Assembly: GCF_013314895.1 (NCBI RefSeq)
Contig: NZ_JABTYE010000012.1
Coordinates: 1 to 64,000, forward strand
Direction: 5' to 3'
From: Cupriavidus gilardii
GTDB lineage: Bacteria > Pseudomonadota > Gammaproteobacteria > Burkholderiales > Burkholderiaceae
Length of the DNA: 64,000 nt
The position numbers and the translations under genes are program-made. The first letter of the stretch is position 1. Each line of letters opens with the position of its first letter. Shown piece after piece: positions 54,614 to 62,072 of this stretch. The notes beneath the pieces were generated by a model that saw only the letters and a program-made list of their open reading frames with translations, searched no databases and had not been told where the DNA came from.

Positions 54614-54833
54614 CGACCTTCCTCCGGCGCACTGCTTGCGCAAGGCGCATCACGCAGGTATAGCCGCCGACGCAGGCCAGGTAGGCCCACCAGACCTCGA
54701 CAGTGAGCTGATCCTTCCAACCAAGGCGGATAAACAGGATGGTGGCGACCGCGTTGGCGATGTTCGGCCACAGCTTCGTGTGGGAAAGGCGCCCGGTCTG
54801 CTCGTCGGAGACCAGCTCCAGAAGGCGCTTCAT
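54600..54833 (-). CDS. small two-helix membrane protein, putative holin
   Basis: A 77-residue protein beginning MKRLLELVSDEQTGRLSHTKLWPNIANAVATILFIRLG, with hydrophobic segments at about 24-38 and 48-62 and a charged C-terminus (RRRKVDDAA). This protein type is common in lysis cassettes of Mu-like phages and its size and place suggest a holin, which is inference. It overlaps both neighbours. Confidence 0.7.
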   Translation of the reverse strand: MKRLLELVSDEQTGRLSHTKLWPNIANAVATILFIRLGWKDQLTVEVWWAYLACVGGYTCVMRLAQAVRRRKVDDAA

Positions 54834-55267
54834 TCGATGCCCGCCATCCGCATGGCCTGGTCAATCAGGGACGCGCTGTAGGGCTGGACGCCGTTCTCGT
54901 GGCGAATGATGGCGACGACCAACACGCGCATGACTGCCGGGTCGGAGGTATCGATGTGGTCGTTCGGATCGACATCGAGCGCACGGGCGACCGACCGGAT
55001 ATAGGCTTCCGTATCGTTCTCGTTCGGGGGCGCCCAGCGGCTGATGATTTCGCGGACCGTATCGATACGCGGCTGGCCAACGCCGGGAATGCCTTCCTTG
55101 CTGCCGTAGTTCAGCAGTATTCGGCAAATTGCCCGGATGCCGTATGTAGGCTCGGTGAACTGGCAGAACGCCTTGTCGGTGCGCATGTGAGGCGCGACCA
55201 GCCCTTGCCAGCCGTCGCCCCAGCGGATGTTGCCGGGATTGTTGTTGCGGATGCCGCGTGGTTGCAC
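54830..55267 (-). CDS. endolysin / structural P5-like protein
   Basis: A 145-residue lysis protein beginning VQPRGIRNNNPGNIRWGDGWQGL. This RGIRNNNPGNI motif marks a family annotated as phage structural protein P5 or lysozyme-like enzymes; peptidoglycan cleavage is the likely role here, as first gene of the late operon in the position of Mu lys. The GTG at 55267 has AGGGG upstream; other in-frame starts lack support. Confidence 0.78.
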   Translation of the reverse strand: MQPRGIRNNNPGNIRWGDGWQGLVAPHMRTDKAFCQFTEPTYGIRAICRILLNYGSKEGIPGVGQPRIDTVREIISRWAPPNENDTEAYIRSVARALDVDPNDHIDTSDPAVMRVLVVAIIRHENGVQPYSASLIDQAMRMAGIE

Positions 55268-55360
55268 GTGTGCCCCTACAGTGTCTCTTGATGTAGGTGC
55301 CAGTCTGCTGACCCACGCGCGAGGCGATAACCTCAATCGATGTCAGGTGGAGGAAAAGCA
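55268..55360 (-). promoter_or_regulatory. probable late promoter region
   Basis: The gap between the middle-operon terminator and the endolysin must hold the promoter of the late lysis-head-tail genes. It includes a GAGG-TTATC-GCCTC dyad-like stretch (complement of about 55319-55333). Activation by a Mor/C-type protein would be expected, but no consensus can be assigned. Confidence 0.35.
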
Positions 55361-55383
55361 AAGCCCCGCACAGGGCGGGGCTT
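55361..55383 (-). terminator. intrinsic terminator after the mor-like gene
   Basis: A perfect 9-bp stem (AAGCCCCGC / GCGGGGCTT) with a 5-nt loop, followed on the minus strand by TGCTTTTCC, 18 bp beyond the mor-like stop codon. It separates early/middle from late transcription. Confidence 0.85.
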
Positions 55384-55400
55384 AACGGTCTTTGCGGCGG

Positions 55401-55841
55401 TTAGAACAGTGTAGCCTGCGTTGCGGTCGGTGGTCCATCCCGGTCCGTCTGGTTGAGAATTCGCCAGACCTGGCGGTCGGACACGCGGTATCGGACCGCG
55501 AGCGTTGCCACGGCATGCAGGGCGCTATGCTCGCGCGTGATCTGGTCGAACTCGGAGCGGATCTGGCGATCGCGCAGCTCTCGCAGCGCCGCCGAGCACA
55601 GGGGGATGTAAATCTCCTGCCCGCCCAGCATCTTGACCAGGCGGGTCGCCGCATCCTCGCCAACCGCCTCCGCCAGGATCTGGTACCGGATTTCGCCGGC
55701 GGTGTTCTTGCGCATCGGCACCGGGAACGTCGAGCCGCCGAAATGCTCCACCAGCTTGAGCGCGGCCGGCACGCCGATGGCTTGGACGACCGCCTGGACC
55801 AGCGCTGGCAACAGGTTCTTCACGTCAGCCAGATTCATCAT
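55401..55841 (-). CDS. mor: Mor/C-family transcription activator
   Basis: A 146-residue activator of phage middle or late genes. The N-terminal dimerisation half (LVEHFGGSTFPVPMRKNTAGEIRYQILAEAVGEDAATRLVKMLGGQEIYIPLC) and C-terminal helix-turn-helix (LAVRYRVSDRQVWRILNQTDR) match the Mor/C family. The ATG pair at 55841/55838 has GGGAGGG upstream and overlaps the GemA stop by 4 nt. Confidence 0.92.
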   Translation of the reverse strand: MMNLADVKNLLPALVQAVVQAIGVPAALKLVEHFGGSTFPVPMRKNTAGEIRYQILAEAVGEDAATRLVKMLGGQEIYIPLCSAALRELRDRQIRSEFDQITREHSALHAVATLAVRYRVSDRQVWRILNQTDRDGPPTATQATLF

Positions 55842-56236
55842 GCCCTCCCGTGACGCTTGGCGTCTTTCTGGAGCGCTGCGGTGATGCGCCACAGCTGGTC
55901 GACGTCGCACCAGTCGACCTTCTCGATGCCGAACATGTGCTTGGCCATGGCGTCGACGTACGACCACGGGCGTTTGGCCTCGGCCAGCAGCGCCTCGATC
56001 TTGCCGACCAGTGCGTTCTTGTCGCGCGTCGGGCGCGGGCGTCGACCAACCTGGCGCAGTGGCTTGAAGCCACAGCGCTCCAGGTGGCTCATGACCTTGG
56101 CTGCGCCGATTGGAGACAGGTCCTTGGCGGACTCAACGCCGCCGATGCTTCGCAGCATGGCGCGGTAGTCCTCGTCTTCCATTGCGAGCTGCTTCTTGGC
56201 AATGTGGATCTTGGCTAAAGTCGCCGTGGATACCAT
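55838..56236 (-). CDS. gemA: GemA-like regulator (DUF1018, Mu gp16)
   Basis: A 132-residue protein. KIHIAKKQLAMEDEDYRAMLRSIGGVESAKDLS and the later DKNALVGKIEALLAEAKRPWSYVDAMAKHMFG are the family pattern. Mu GemA modulates host gene expression and supercoiling. The ATG has GGAGGTG upstream. Confidence 0.92.
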   Translation of the reverse strand: MVSTATLAKIHIAKKQLAMEDEDYRAMLRSIGGVESAKDLSPIGAAKVMSHLERCGFKPLRQVGRRPRPTRDKNALVGKIEALLAEAKRPWSYVDAMAKHMFGIEKVDWCDVDQLWRITAALQKDAKRHGRA

Positions 56237-56241
56237 GGCTT

Positions 56242-56544
56242 TCACCTCCACTCGCTTGCTTGCTGGACAGCGGTGCCGACGGCGACGACATCGACATCGC
56301 GAGATGGGCACCACATCAGCGCGCCAAGCCAAGCTGCGAGTTCGCTCTTCTTTGCTTCCACCGTGAGGGCGTCGGCGACGCCTGGGATGTACAGGCCCTT
56401 ACCGTCAGGGCCATCCTCGGCCGTCGCCTCGATTAGAGAAACGACAGCGCGCGACAGTCCGCGTGCGAGGGCCACGGCCCCATATGGCACGCTCATTCCG
56501 AAGTGAACCCGGCCGGTCGGCCAGCAGTATGCGTAGATCATCAT
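56242..56544 (-). CDS. hypothetical early phage protein
   Basis: A 100-residue protein beginning MMIYAYCWPTGRVHFGMSVPYGAVALARG. No domain is recognised, though this type appears in early regions of other transposable phages. No membrane segment is clear. It ends 6 nt before GemA and has no convincing ribosome site. Confidence 0.6.
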   Translation of the reverse strand: MMIYAYCWPTGRVHFGMSVPYGAVALARGLSRAVVSLIEATAEDGPDGKGLYIPGVADALTVEAKKSELAAWLGALMWCPSRDVDVVAVGTAVQQASEWR

Positions 56545-56621
56545 TTGTTGTGGCTGCTCGTCAGTGCCAGGCCGCCACGCCTGGCAGACACCCGCATGGG
56601 CGGGTGTTTCGCATCGATCCG

Positions 56622-56894
56622 TCAGGCGACAGCGGCCTTCAGGTTGCTACCGACCTTGAACTTCGGCACGCGCGTCGCCGGGACGGCGATGGTCTCGCCG
56701 GTTTTTGGATTCCGGGACACGCGGGCCGCGCGGTCGACCACCGCGAAGGCACCGAAGCCGGTAATCGCAACGGTTCCTCCGGCGGCGAGCGTGTTCGTCA
56801 CGCCGCTGATAACAGCATTCAGCGCGCGTTCCGCGTCAATCTTGCTGAGCTTCGCCTCGGTGGCAATGTGGGCGATCAGGTCTGCTTTATTCAT
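56622..56894 (-). CDS. HU-family DNA-binding protein
   Basis: A 90-residue histone-like protein: MNKADLIAHIATEAKLSKIDAERALNAV, GTVAITGFGAFAVVDRAARVSRNPKTGETIAVPATRVPKFKVG. The arm motif RNPKTG is intact. Host HU is needed for Mu transpososome assembly, so a phage-borne HU may serve the same step. Confidence 0.95.
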   Translation of the reverse strand: MNKADLIAHIATEAKLSKIDAERALNAVISGVTNTLAAGGTVAITGFGAFAVVDRAARVSRNPKTGETIAVPATRVPKFKVGSNLKAAVA

Positions 56895-56942
56895 TGGTCA
56901 TTCCTTAACGTTTGGCTTCAGATCCGGCGGTCGTAGCGCCGG

Positions 56943-57386
56943 TTACTGCGGGTTGGCCGGGATGGCCGGAGCCGGTACACCGACGCTCAGTACGGCAATT
57001 CGTTCGTTGGTCTTGCAGAAGTGGCGGAGCATCGAACGCGGCGACCGCCAGTTCGGCAAGTAGAGGACCATCTTCTCGTCCAGCTTGGGGAAGACCTTGG
57101 CGGCTTGCCGCTTGCCGAATGCCTTGACAATCTCGGCCTTGCGCTTCGGCGTGTACAGGCTCCGTGCCGTGGGACACATGAACCGCCGCGCCTCCTCGCA
57201 CTGGCCCTTGACCCATTCCCCTCGCCACTCACCGTTGACATAGACGGTCAGCAAGTACGAGAGCTTCCGGTAGGGCTCCACGCGGATCGCAACGCGGTAG
57301 CCGTCACAGTCGAGATCCACCATGCCGTACGGCACGGACAGCTCGCGCTCGATGCGTTCGATGGATTCCTTCGATAGCGTTCCCAT
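56943..57386 (-). CDS. hypothetical early phage protein
   Basis: A 147-residue basic protein of unknown function: MGTLSKESIERIERELSVPYGMVDLDCDGYRVAIRVEPYRKLSYLLTVYVNGEWRGEW, then a Lys/Arg-rich middle (TPKRKAEIVKAFGKRQAAKVFPKLDEK). Such proteins occur next to DUF3164 in Mu-like phages. The ATG at 57386 has GGGAG upstream. Confidence 0.75.
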   Translation of the reverse strand: MGTLSKESIERIERELSVPYGMVDLDCDGYRVAIRVEPYRKLSYLLTVYVNGEWRGEWVKGQCEEARRFMCPTARSLYTPKRKAEIVKAFGKRQAAKVFPKLDEKMVLYLPNWRSPRSMLRHFCKTNERIAVLSVGVPAPAIPANPQ

Positions 57387-57402
57387 TGCGCTCTCCCAGT
57401 GC

Positions 57403-58032
57403 TCAGACGGTGGCGATGTCCAGGGAGATCGGCTGGTACTTCTCGGTGTCGCCGATCCGCTCATAGAAGCGAACGTAGGTCTTCGTTCCGACGACCTGCA
57501 CGCTGTCGCTGATCGCAAACATGGCTTGCTTCCAGCGCGCGTCCTGAATATCGAGTCGGCGCAGCGAGAGGATGCGACCCGTGTTCAGGTTGCCTTCCTT
57601 GTCGGTGTCGAATGCGTTTTGGATGATGGCCTGGATCTCCGGTCGCGAGTCGGCCGTCCACTCGGCCACCAGCTCATCGATCATCGCTTTGGCGGCTTGC
57701 AGCCGCTCATCGAACGTGATGTTGTCCGCGCGTGCGATCTGGACCTTGTAGCGGCCATCGAAGCTGTAGAGCGTCACGTTGCCTTTGGCGCCACCGACCT
57801 TCGCGCCGTATTCTTCGGCGGACATCGAGATGAACGCCTCGACATCGCCAAAGACGCGCTTCTTGAGGTCGGCAAGGACGCGGCTCTGCGCCTTCGCCAT
57901 GGCTATCAGCTCGCCCACGACTTGGTCGCGGGCACGGTCGATCGGCTTAACCATGCTCTCTGGCACTAGCCGGCCGTGGGCATCCTGCATGTAGCCGGCC
58001 GGGAGTTCGGTCTGTGCTGCTTGGGTCATCAT
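57403..58032 (-). CDS. DUF3164 family protein
   Basis: A 209-residue early protein. LPAGYMQDAHGRLVPESMVKPIDRARDQVV and VTLYSFDGRYKVQIARADNITFDERLQAAKAMIDELV are the family pattern common in transposable phages. Function is unknown. Confidence 0.9.
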   Translation of the reverse strand: MMTQAAQTELPAGYMQDAHGRLVPESMVKPIDRARDQVVGELIAMAKAQSRVLADLKKRVFGDVEAFISMSAEEYGAKVGGAKGNVTLYSFDGRYKVQIARADNITFDERLQAAKAMIDELVAEWTADSRPEIQAIIQNAFDTDKEGNLNTGRILSLRRLDIQDARWKQAMFAISDSVQVVGTKTYVRFYERIGDTEKYQPISLDIATV

Positions 58033-58048
58033 TTTCTCCGAGGGTTCT

Positions 58049-58396
58049 TCAGTGGCAGGTCGCAGTGGGCGTGGCTTCCGTCGTCCTCACCGGCACAACG
58101 ACGACCTGGCCAGCCCAGCGCTGATAGACCTGCCGGCGGACTGCCAATGCGTTGCTGCTGAGCCGCTCGTAGGCGTCGGTTGACAGCCAGCCAACGGCCC
58201 GCGCGTACGCGATGAGTCCGCGGGCCATGGCGAAGCCTTCCGCCACCGTCATGGGGTCCTCGGCGTCCATCGCGCAGCGCTGGAAGGTCAGGTATCCGTC
58301 CGCCAGCTCGGTGACCTCGGCGGTCCAGTTGATGCGCTCAGCGGCGATCGCCTCGAAGGTGGCGCGCACCTGCTCGATTCGCTTGTCGGTATTCAT
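58049..58396 (-). CDS. hypothetical early phage protein
   Basis: A 115-residue mostly helical protein with no recognised domain (MNTDKRIEQVRATFEAIAAERINWTAEVTELAD). The ATG overlaps the stop of the upstream gene (ATGA), indicating coupled translation in the early operon. Confidence 0.7.
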   Translation of the reverse strand: MNTDKRIEQVRATFEAIAAERINWTAEVTELADGYLTFQRCAMDAEDPMTVAEGFAMARGLIAYARAVGWLSTDAYERLSSNALAVRRQVYQRWAGQVVVVPVRTTEATPTATCH

Positions 58397-58986
58397 TTGT
58401 GGTCTCCAATGGCGTCCGCACGACGGCTACCAGCCGCGCGCAGGATTTCTTTACGAAGGTCGTCAGGGATAGCGGCACGTGCTGCTGGCTCCGCGACGGT
58501 CACCGGCTGCATCCTTGAGGCCGGGGTGCCGGCCCCGGCGTGGCCGGCCCGCTGCGCTTCGATGTGACGTTCCGCCACGGCGTCCTTGCGATCGGACAGG
58601 CCCGCGACGACGGCACAGAGATAGCCGTGCGACTTAAGCGGAAGCCGCAGAGACCCGGCGTCGCGCTGTGCCAGCATCTGGTCGAAGCCTTGGCACCAGT
58701 AGTCCATCGGGGCTGGCCACTCGCGGCCATGGACGTCCTTAACGGTGCCGGCCTGGATCATCGGCACCAGCTCAGCCAGGATGGCCGCGACCCGCTCGTA
58801 CCGCATCTCGGTCTTGGCCGGTGCGAACAGTCCGACATATCCCAACAGGGGACGGAGCAGCTTGCTTGCGGCCGGATGGGCGTTGATCAGCTGCAGAATC
58901 GCCTCGCGCACGCCGTCGTGGGCAAACACGACGTCCAGCGTCAGCGTGTTTCGGCATACCGGGCAACGAAAGCTCGGGAGCGGCAT
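58393..58986 (-). CDS. hypothetical protein with N-terminal zinc ribbon
   Basis: A 197-residue protein. FRCPVCRNTLTLD near the start has one CxxC pair; the rest is helical, ending DLRKEILRAAGSRRADAIGDHK. Not recognised. The ATG at 58986 overlaps the previous gene's stop. Confidence 0.7.
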   Translation of the reverse strand: MPLPSFRCPVCRNTLTLDVVFAHDGVREAILQLINAHPAASKLLRPLLGYVGLFAPAKTEMRYERVAAILAELVPMIQAGTVKDVHGREWPAPMDYWCQGFDQMLAQRDAGSLRLPLKSHGYLCAVVAGLSDRKDAVAERHIEAQRAGHAGAGTPASRMQPVTVAEPAARAAIPDDLRKEILRAAGSRRADAIGDHK

Positions 58987-59411
58987 CAAGCAACCCCCGC
59001 GGCTTTCATGACCTGGTCCACATTGATGCGGTCCAGATAGGCGATCAGGTCCGACGTCTGCTCGGGCGAGAGTTGGACCGTCCGCTGGCCGTCAGAGATG
59101 CGCAGGTCGCCGCGCGACGACAATGCGGCGCTGAATCCTGCGCTGTCGCCAGACGTTGCACCTCGCACCTTGACGACGCGCTGTCGCGGATTGAGCGTTT
59201 CGTCCGGTGGATTCTCCGGATTGATGCGGTATGCGTTCACAGGCCGGCCGACGCCCTCCGACTGGACCTTCTCGACAAGCACTTCGCCGCGATCGATCTC
59301 GCCGACGATGTAATTGCCAGGGTTTTCAATGCCGGTTTCGTCGACGATCTCCGGCGTCCGAATGCCCGGTCGCGACTTGATCAGCGCGATGATGGTTTGC
59401 TTATTGGTCAT
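58986..59411 (-). CDS. putative winged-helix early phage protein
   Basis: A 141-residue protein. The first ~60 residues (KQTIIALIKSRPGIRTPEIVDETGIENPGNYIVGEIDRGEVLVEKV) look like a winged helix-turn-helix, so DNA binding is likely. The C-terminus has LSPEQTSDLIAYLDRI. Role not known. Confidence 0.7.
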   Translation of the reverse strand: MTNKQTIIALIKSRPGIRTPEIVDETGIENPGNYIVGEIDRGEVLVEKVQSEGVGRPVNAYRINPENPPDETLNPRQRVVKVRGATSGDSAGFSAALSSRGDLRISDGQRTVQLSPEQTSDLIAYLDRINVDQVMKAAGVA

Positions 59412-59422
59412 GGCGTTGCCTT

Positions 59423-59575
59423 TCAGGTGAGGAGTCGCTGGCACGCCTGGATGACGGGCCGCGATTGGTTGGACATTTGCCCCGCCTCGTAGGCAAGCAT
59501 GGCCACGATGAGCGTCCACAGCAGTATTCCGAGGCGGGTATGCAGGAAGGCGCGGAAGCTGAAGCGATTCTTCAT
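59423..59575 (-). CDS. 50-residue single-pass membrane protein
   Basis: A small frame starting MKNRFSFRAFLHTRLGILLW with a hydrophobic segment (GILLWTLIVAMLAYEAG) and a short polar tail ending RLLT. The ATG overlaps the stop of the gene upstream in ATGA fashion, and the stop lies 12 nt before the next start, so it fits the operon. Function unknown. Confidence 0.65.
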   Translation of the reverse strand: MKNRFSFRAFLHTRLGILLWTLIVAMLAYEAGQMSNQSRPVIQACQRLLT

Positions 59576-59898
59576 GGCGCCACCCTGCCGAGCGCATGCA
59601 GGCGGGCGTTGAGTGCCTTACGTCGGTCGCGGTATTCGCGCTCAAGCCATGCGAGGTTCCGCTCCTGGTTGACCAGCTCGTCCCTCAGCCAATTCACCTC
59701 GCGGACTGCCCGTGCTTCCTCGCGGTCGATGCTGCGCAGTTCCCGATGGACCTTCACTCGTGCGACCATGCGCCGGACTTCGGCAGCCACGGCCGAGAGG
59801 CCGGCGCGGATTTCCTGTGCGACCGGCCCGTCCAGGCGGTGACGGGGAGTCGTGAGGGCGGCGCCACGATGGCGCGACAGTTGGATCGATCGGGTCAT
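59572..59898 (-). CDS. coiled-coil early phage protein
   Basis: A 108-residue very basic and helical protein (VKVHRELRSIDREEARAVREVNWLRDELVNQERNLAWLEREYRDRRKALNARLHAL). The heptad-like pattern suggests a coiled coil. The ATG at 59898 has GGAGGAAA. No function assigned. Confidence 0.7.
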   Translation of the reverse strand: MTRSIQLSRHRGAALTTPRHRLDGPVAQEIRAGLSAVAAEVRRMVARVKVHRELRSIDREEARAVREVNWLRDELVNQERNLAWLEREYRDRRKALNARLHALGRVAP

Positions 59899-60389
59899 GC
59901 GTTTTCCTCCGGTGTGGGGTTGATCTGCGGACCGCCAACCTCCGGCAGCGGCATCGTCCTGGTATCCAGCACGGCCATCGGAACGTCGGCGGACGCCCGC
60001 GCGGCGCGACGCGGTTTCGCGGGCTTCTCCAGGGGTGCGGGCTTGTACTGGCAGACCTGGCAAGCCTTCCAGTGTTCGAGCTGCATCGGGTTGTGTGTCG
60101 GTGCGGTACGGAGCGCGACAGAGCGGCAGTGGTCGACGCCGACTTGCTGTCCCGTGTGGGGGCAAGTCAACTGCTCGAAGGCTCGCCGGTAGCGCAGTTC
60201 CATCCGATCGGGCTTGGCGCCGCCGTTGCCGTACTCGCCCTTGCCGTGCAGGAAGATGCAAAGGGTTACGCGCGAAACGCCCATGCGCTGGGCCACCGCG
60301 GTTTGCGTGCTGGCTTTAACCTCACGGACAAGCGCCTGGAACCAGTCCGCGTCCATGTAGGCTGGGCTCGCCTTCAGGTCATTGGTCAT
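59895..60389 (-). CDS. putative helix-turn-helix early protein
   Basis: A 164-residue protein. TAVAQRMGVSRVTLCIFLHGKGEYG resembles a lambda-repressor-like helix-turn-helix. A CPHTG...HC and CQVC set suggests a metal site. The C-terminus is Pro/Ala-rich. Similar proteins occur in the early operon of Mu-like phages. The start is the ATG at 60389. Confidence 0.7.
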   Translation of the reverse strand: MTNDLKASPAYMDADWFQALVREVKASTQTAVAQRMGVSRVTLCIFLHGKGEYGNGGAKPDRMELRYRRAFEQLTCPHTGQQVGVDHCRSVALRTAPTHNPMQLEHWKACQVCQYKPAPLEKPAKPRRAARASADVPMAVLDTRTMPLPEVGGPQINPTPEENA

Positions 60390-61017
60390 CTTCGAAGCCT
60401 TTCGTGTCGGTCCACATGACACGGTTCTGATTGGGGTCGAACACCGCCTTGGTCCGCTGCACCATCGGCGCCCGCGGGCCGGTGTACATGGCAGGGATCA
60501 GGACGTACCGTGCGAGTGCCGGATTCCGGCCCACTACAGCCGGCTTCGTGCATTTGAGGTAGCCGGCTGCAGCGAGGGCATGGACGTACGACTTCGCGGT
60601 TTCCTCGCTGACGCGATTGGCCGGCGTGCTGGCGAATGCAGCCAGCTCGCGGAAGTTGAAGTCCTTCCGCTCGAACATGCGGCGCATGGTTCCCCACATG
60701 GCTTCGTTGCCTGCGCCCTGGACGACAAGCTCGCCGTTCTTGCGAACGCGCGGAGCCTCAACACCGTTATCTCGGAGGAGACGGTAGGTCCTGCGCACAG
60801 CGACCCCGCGGCCCACCGGCTCTTCCGCGATAACGGTGATGATTTCGGCCCTGAGCAGGCAGCGGACGTAACACTGGATGATGCTTTCCAGCCCACCGAC
60901 GGCTTCGGCCAAGGATTCCTGTGTGAACGCCTTCTTCTGCGCGCGCATGGCTTCCCACACGCGCTGGCGAGGGGACTTTCCTCCCTTCATTTCGAGGGAT
61001 GCGGGCTTACGCGCCAT
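60379..61017 (-). CDS. early phage protein with winged-helix-like repeats
   Basis: A 212-residue protein. Two segments look like winged helices: AFTQESLAEAVGGLESIIQCYVRCLLRAEIITVI and FNFRELAAFASTPANRVSEETAKSYVHALAAAGYL. DNA binding is therefore likely. Role unknown. The ATG at 61017 overlaps the previous gene by 11 nt. Confidence 0.72.
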   Translation of the reverse strand: MARKPASLEMKGGKSPRQRVWEAMRAQKKAFTQESLAEAVGGLESIIQCYVRCLLRAEIITVIAEEPVGRGVAVRRTYRLLRDNGVEAPRVRKNGELVVQGAGNEAMWGTMRRMFERKDFNFRELAAFASTPANRVSEETAKSYVHALAAAGYLKCTKPAVVGRNPALARYVLIPAMYTGPRAPMVQRTKAVFDPNQNRVMWTDTKGFEDDQ

Positions 61018-61288
61018 GGGTATCCCCTTTGATGTTGCGGAGCATGGCGCGCATCGCCTGCAGCTGGTGGACCAGTCCATCGATATCGCCGGCCATGAGC
61101 GGAATGCTTGCCATGACGCGCTGGTGCCGGCGCGTACCGGTCAAGGTCACATCGAGCAGGACGCAATCCTGGTCTTCCGACAGCGTGGTTTGAATCACGC
61201 CACGTGCCTTGATTTCCGGCGCGTCGGTACGGCCGATCTGGTAGTGGCAGTTTTCGAAGCTGGAAAACGTCAGCGTGCCGGCGTTCAT
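61007..61288 (-). CDS. hypothetical early phage protein
   Basis: A 93-residue protein beginning MNAGTLTFSSFENCHYQIGR, with no recognised domain. GGAGG lies upstream and the ATG overlaps the MuB-like stop (ATGA), so it is translated right after B. Confidence 0.7.
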   Translation of the reverse strand: MNAGTLTFSSFENCHYQIGRTDAPEIKARGVIQTTLSEDQDCVLLDVTLTGTRRHQRVMASIPLMAGDIDGLVHQLQAMRAMLRNIKGDTHGA

Positions 61289-62052
61289 CACAGCCTCCGT
61301 TCCGGCGACCGGCCGGTGTAGATGGCGACCTTTTCCAGCTCGGCGGCGGTGCACGCCTCGATGCCGAAGGTCATGCAATGCTCGTGGATCTGAGTCAGGT
61401 TGACCGATACGCGCCGGACGGACCCATTGGACAGCTCGACCAGGCGATGCAGGACGTCGGGGGCGATCTCGACGCCAGGCGCATAGATGGCGGCAAGCTG
61501 GACAGCGTCGTCGACGCTGACGCGTTGAGCCGGCGCCCACGTCAAGACGCGCGAGTGGAAGCGTTCCCAGCGCTCCAGCTTCTTGGGCAGCAGTTCTTCG
61601 CCGACCAGCAGCAGAGAACCCTGGGAGCCTTCGTAAATGTCGCGTGCCAGCTCGATCAAGCTGTCCGATTTGGTCGCGTAATCGAACTCATCCAGGATCA
61701 GCGTGCGACGCGAGGCGCTCAGCTGCTCGCACACGAGGTCGAGCAGGGCCGGTACCGTCGCCTTGGCGTGCTTAACGCCCATCTCGAAGAGAATCTTTTC
61801 CAGCAGCGTCTTGCTACGCCAGGCGCTGCGCATCTGGACGTAGTAGGCCCGGTTTTCGATGGCTAGGACGTTGGTGGCAAACGTCTTGCCCCAGCCGGCC
61901 GGGCCGTATAGGACGGCCATCCCCGGCAAGCCGGAGCGGCGGGTGTCCAGGCGTTCGAGCGTCGCCGAGACCAGGTCGAGCGTGCCGATATTGGCGATGC
62001 CGCCGGCCGCTCGGGGAGTCGCAGGTTTGCCTGCGTTGGTGTTTTTCGACAT
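61288..62052 (-). CDS. transposition ATPase B (MuB-like)
   Basis: A 254-residue AAA+ protein that selects target DNA and stimulates the transposase. Walker A GPAGWGKTFA (about residue 50), Walker B LILDEFD (about 118), sensor-like LLLVGEE, and a C-terminal lid (GSVRRVSVNLTQIHEH). It is shorter than Mu B and lacks Mu's N-terminal helix-turn-helix. It starts 20 nt after the transposase stop. Confidence 0.93.
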   Translation of the reverse strand: MSKNTNAGKPATPRAAGGIANIGTLDLVSATLERLDTRRSGLPGMAVLYGPAGWGKTFATNVLAIENRAYYVQMRSAWRSKTLLEKILFEMGVKHAKATVPALLDLVCEQLSASRRTLILDEFDYATKSDSLIELARDIYEGSQGSLLLVGEELLPKKLERWERFHSRVLTWAPAQRVSVDDAVQLAAIYAPGVEIAPDVLHRLVELSNGSVRRVSVNLTQIHEHCMTFGIEACTAAELEKVAIYTGRSPERRL

Positions 62053-62072
62053 AATGAGTTTCCCGATGAGGG

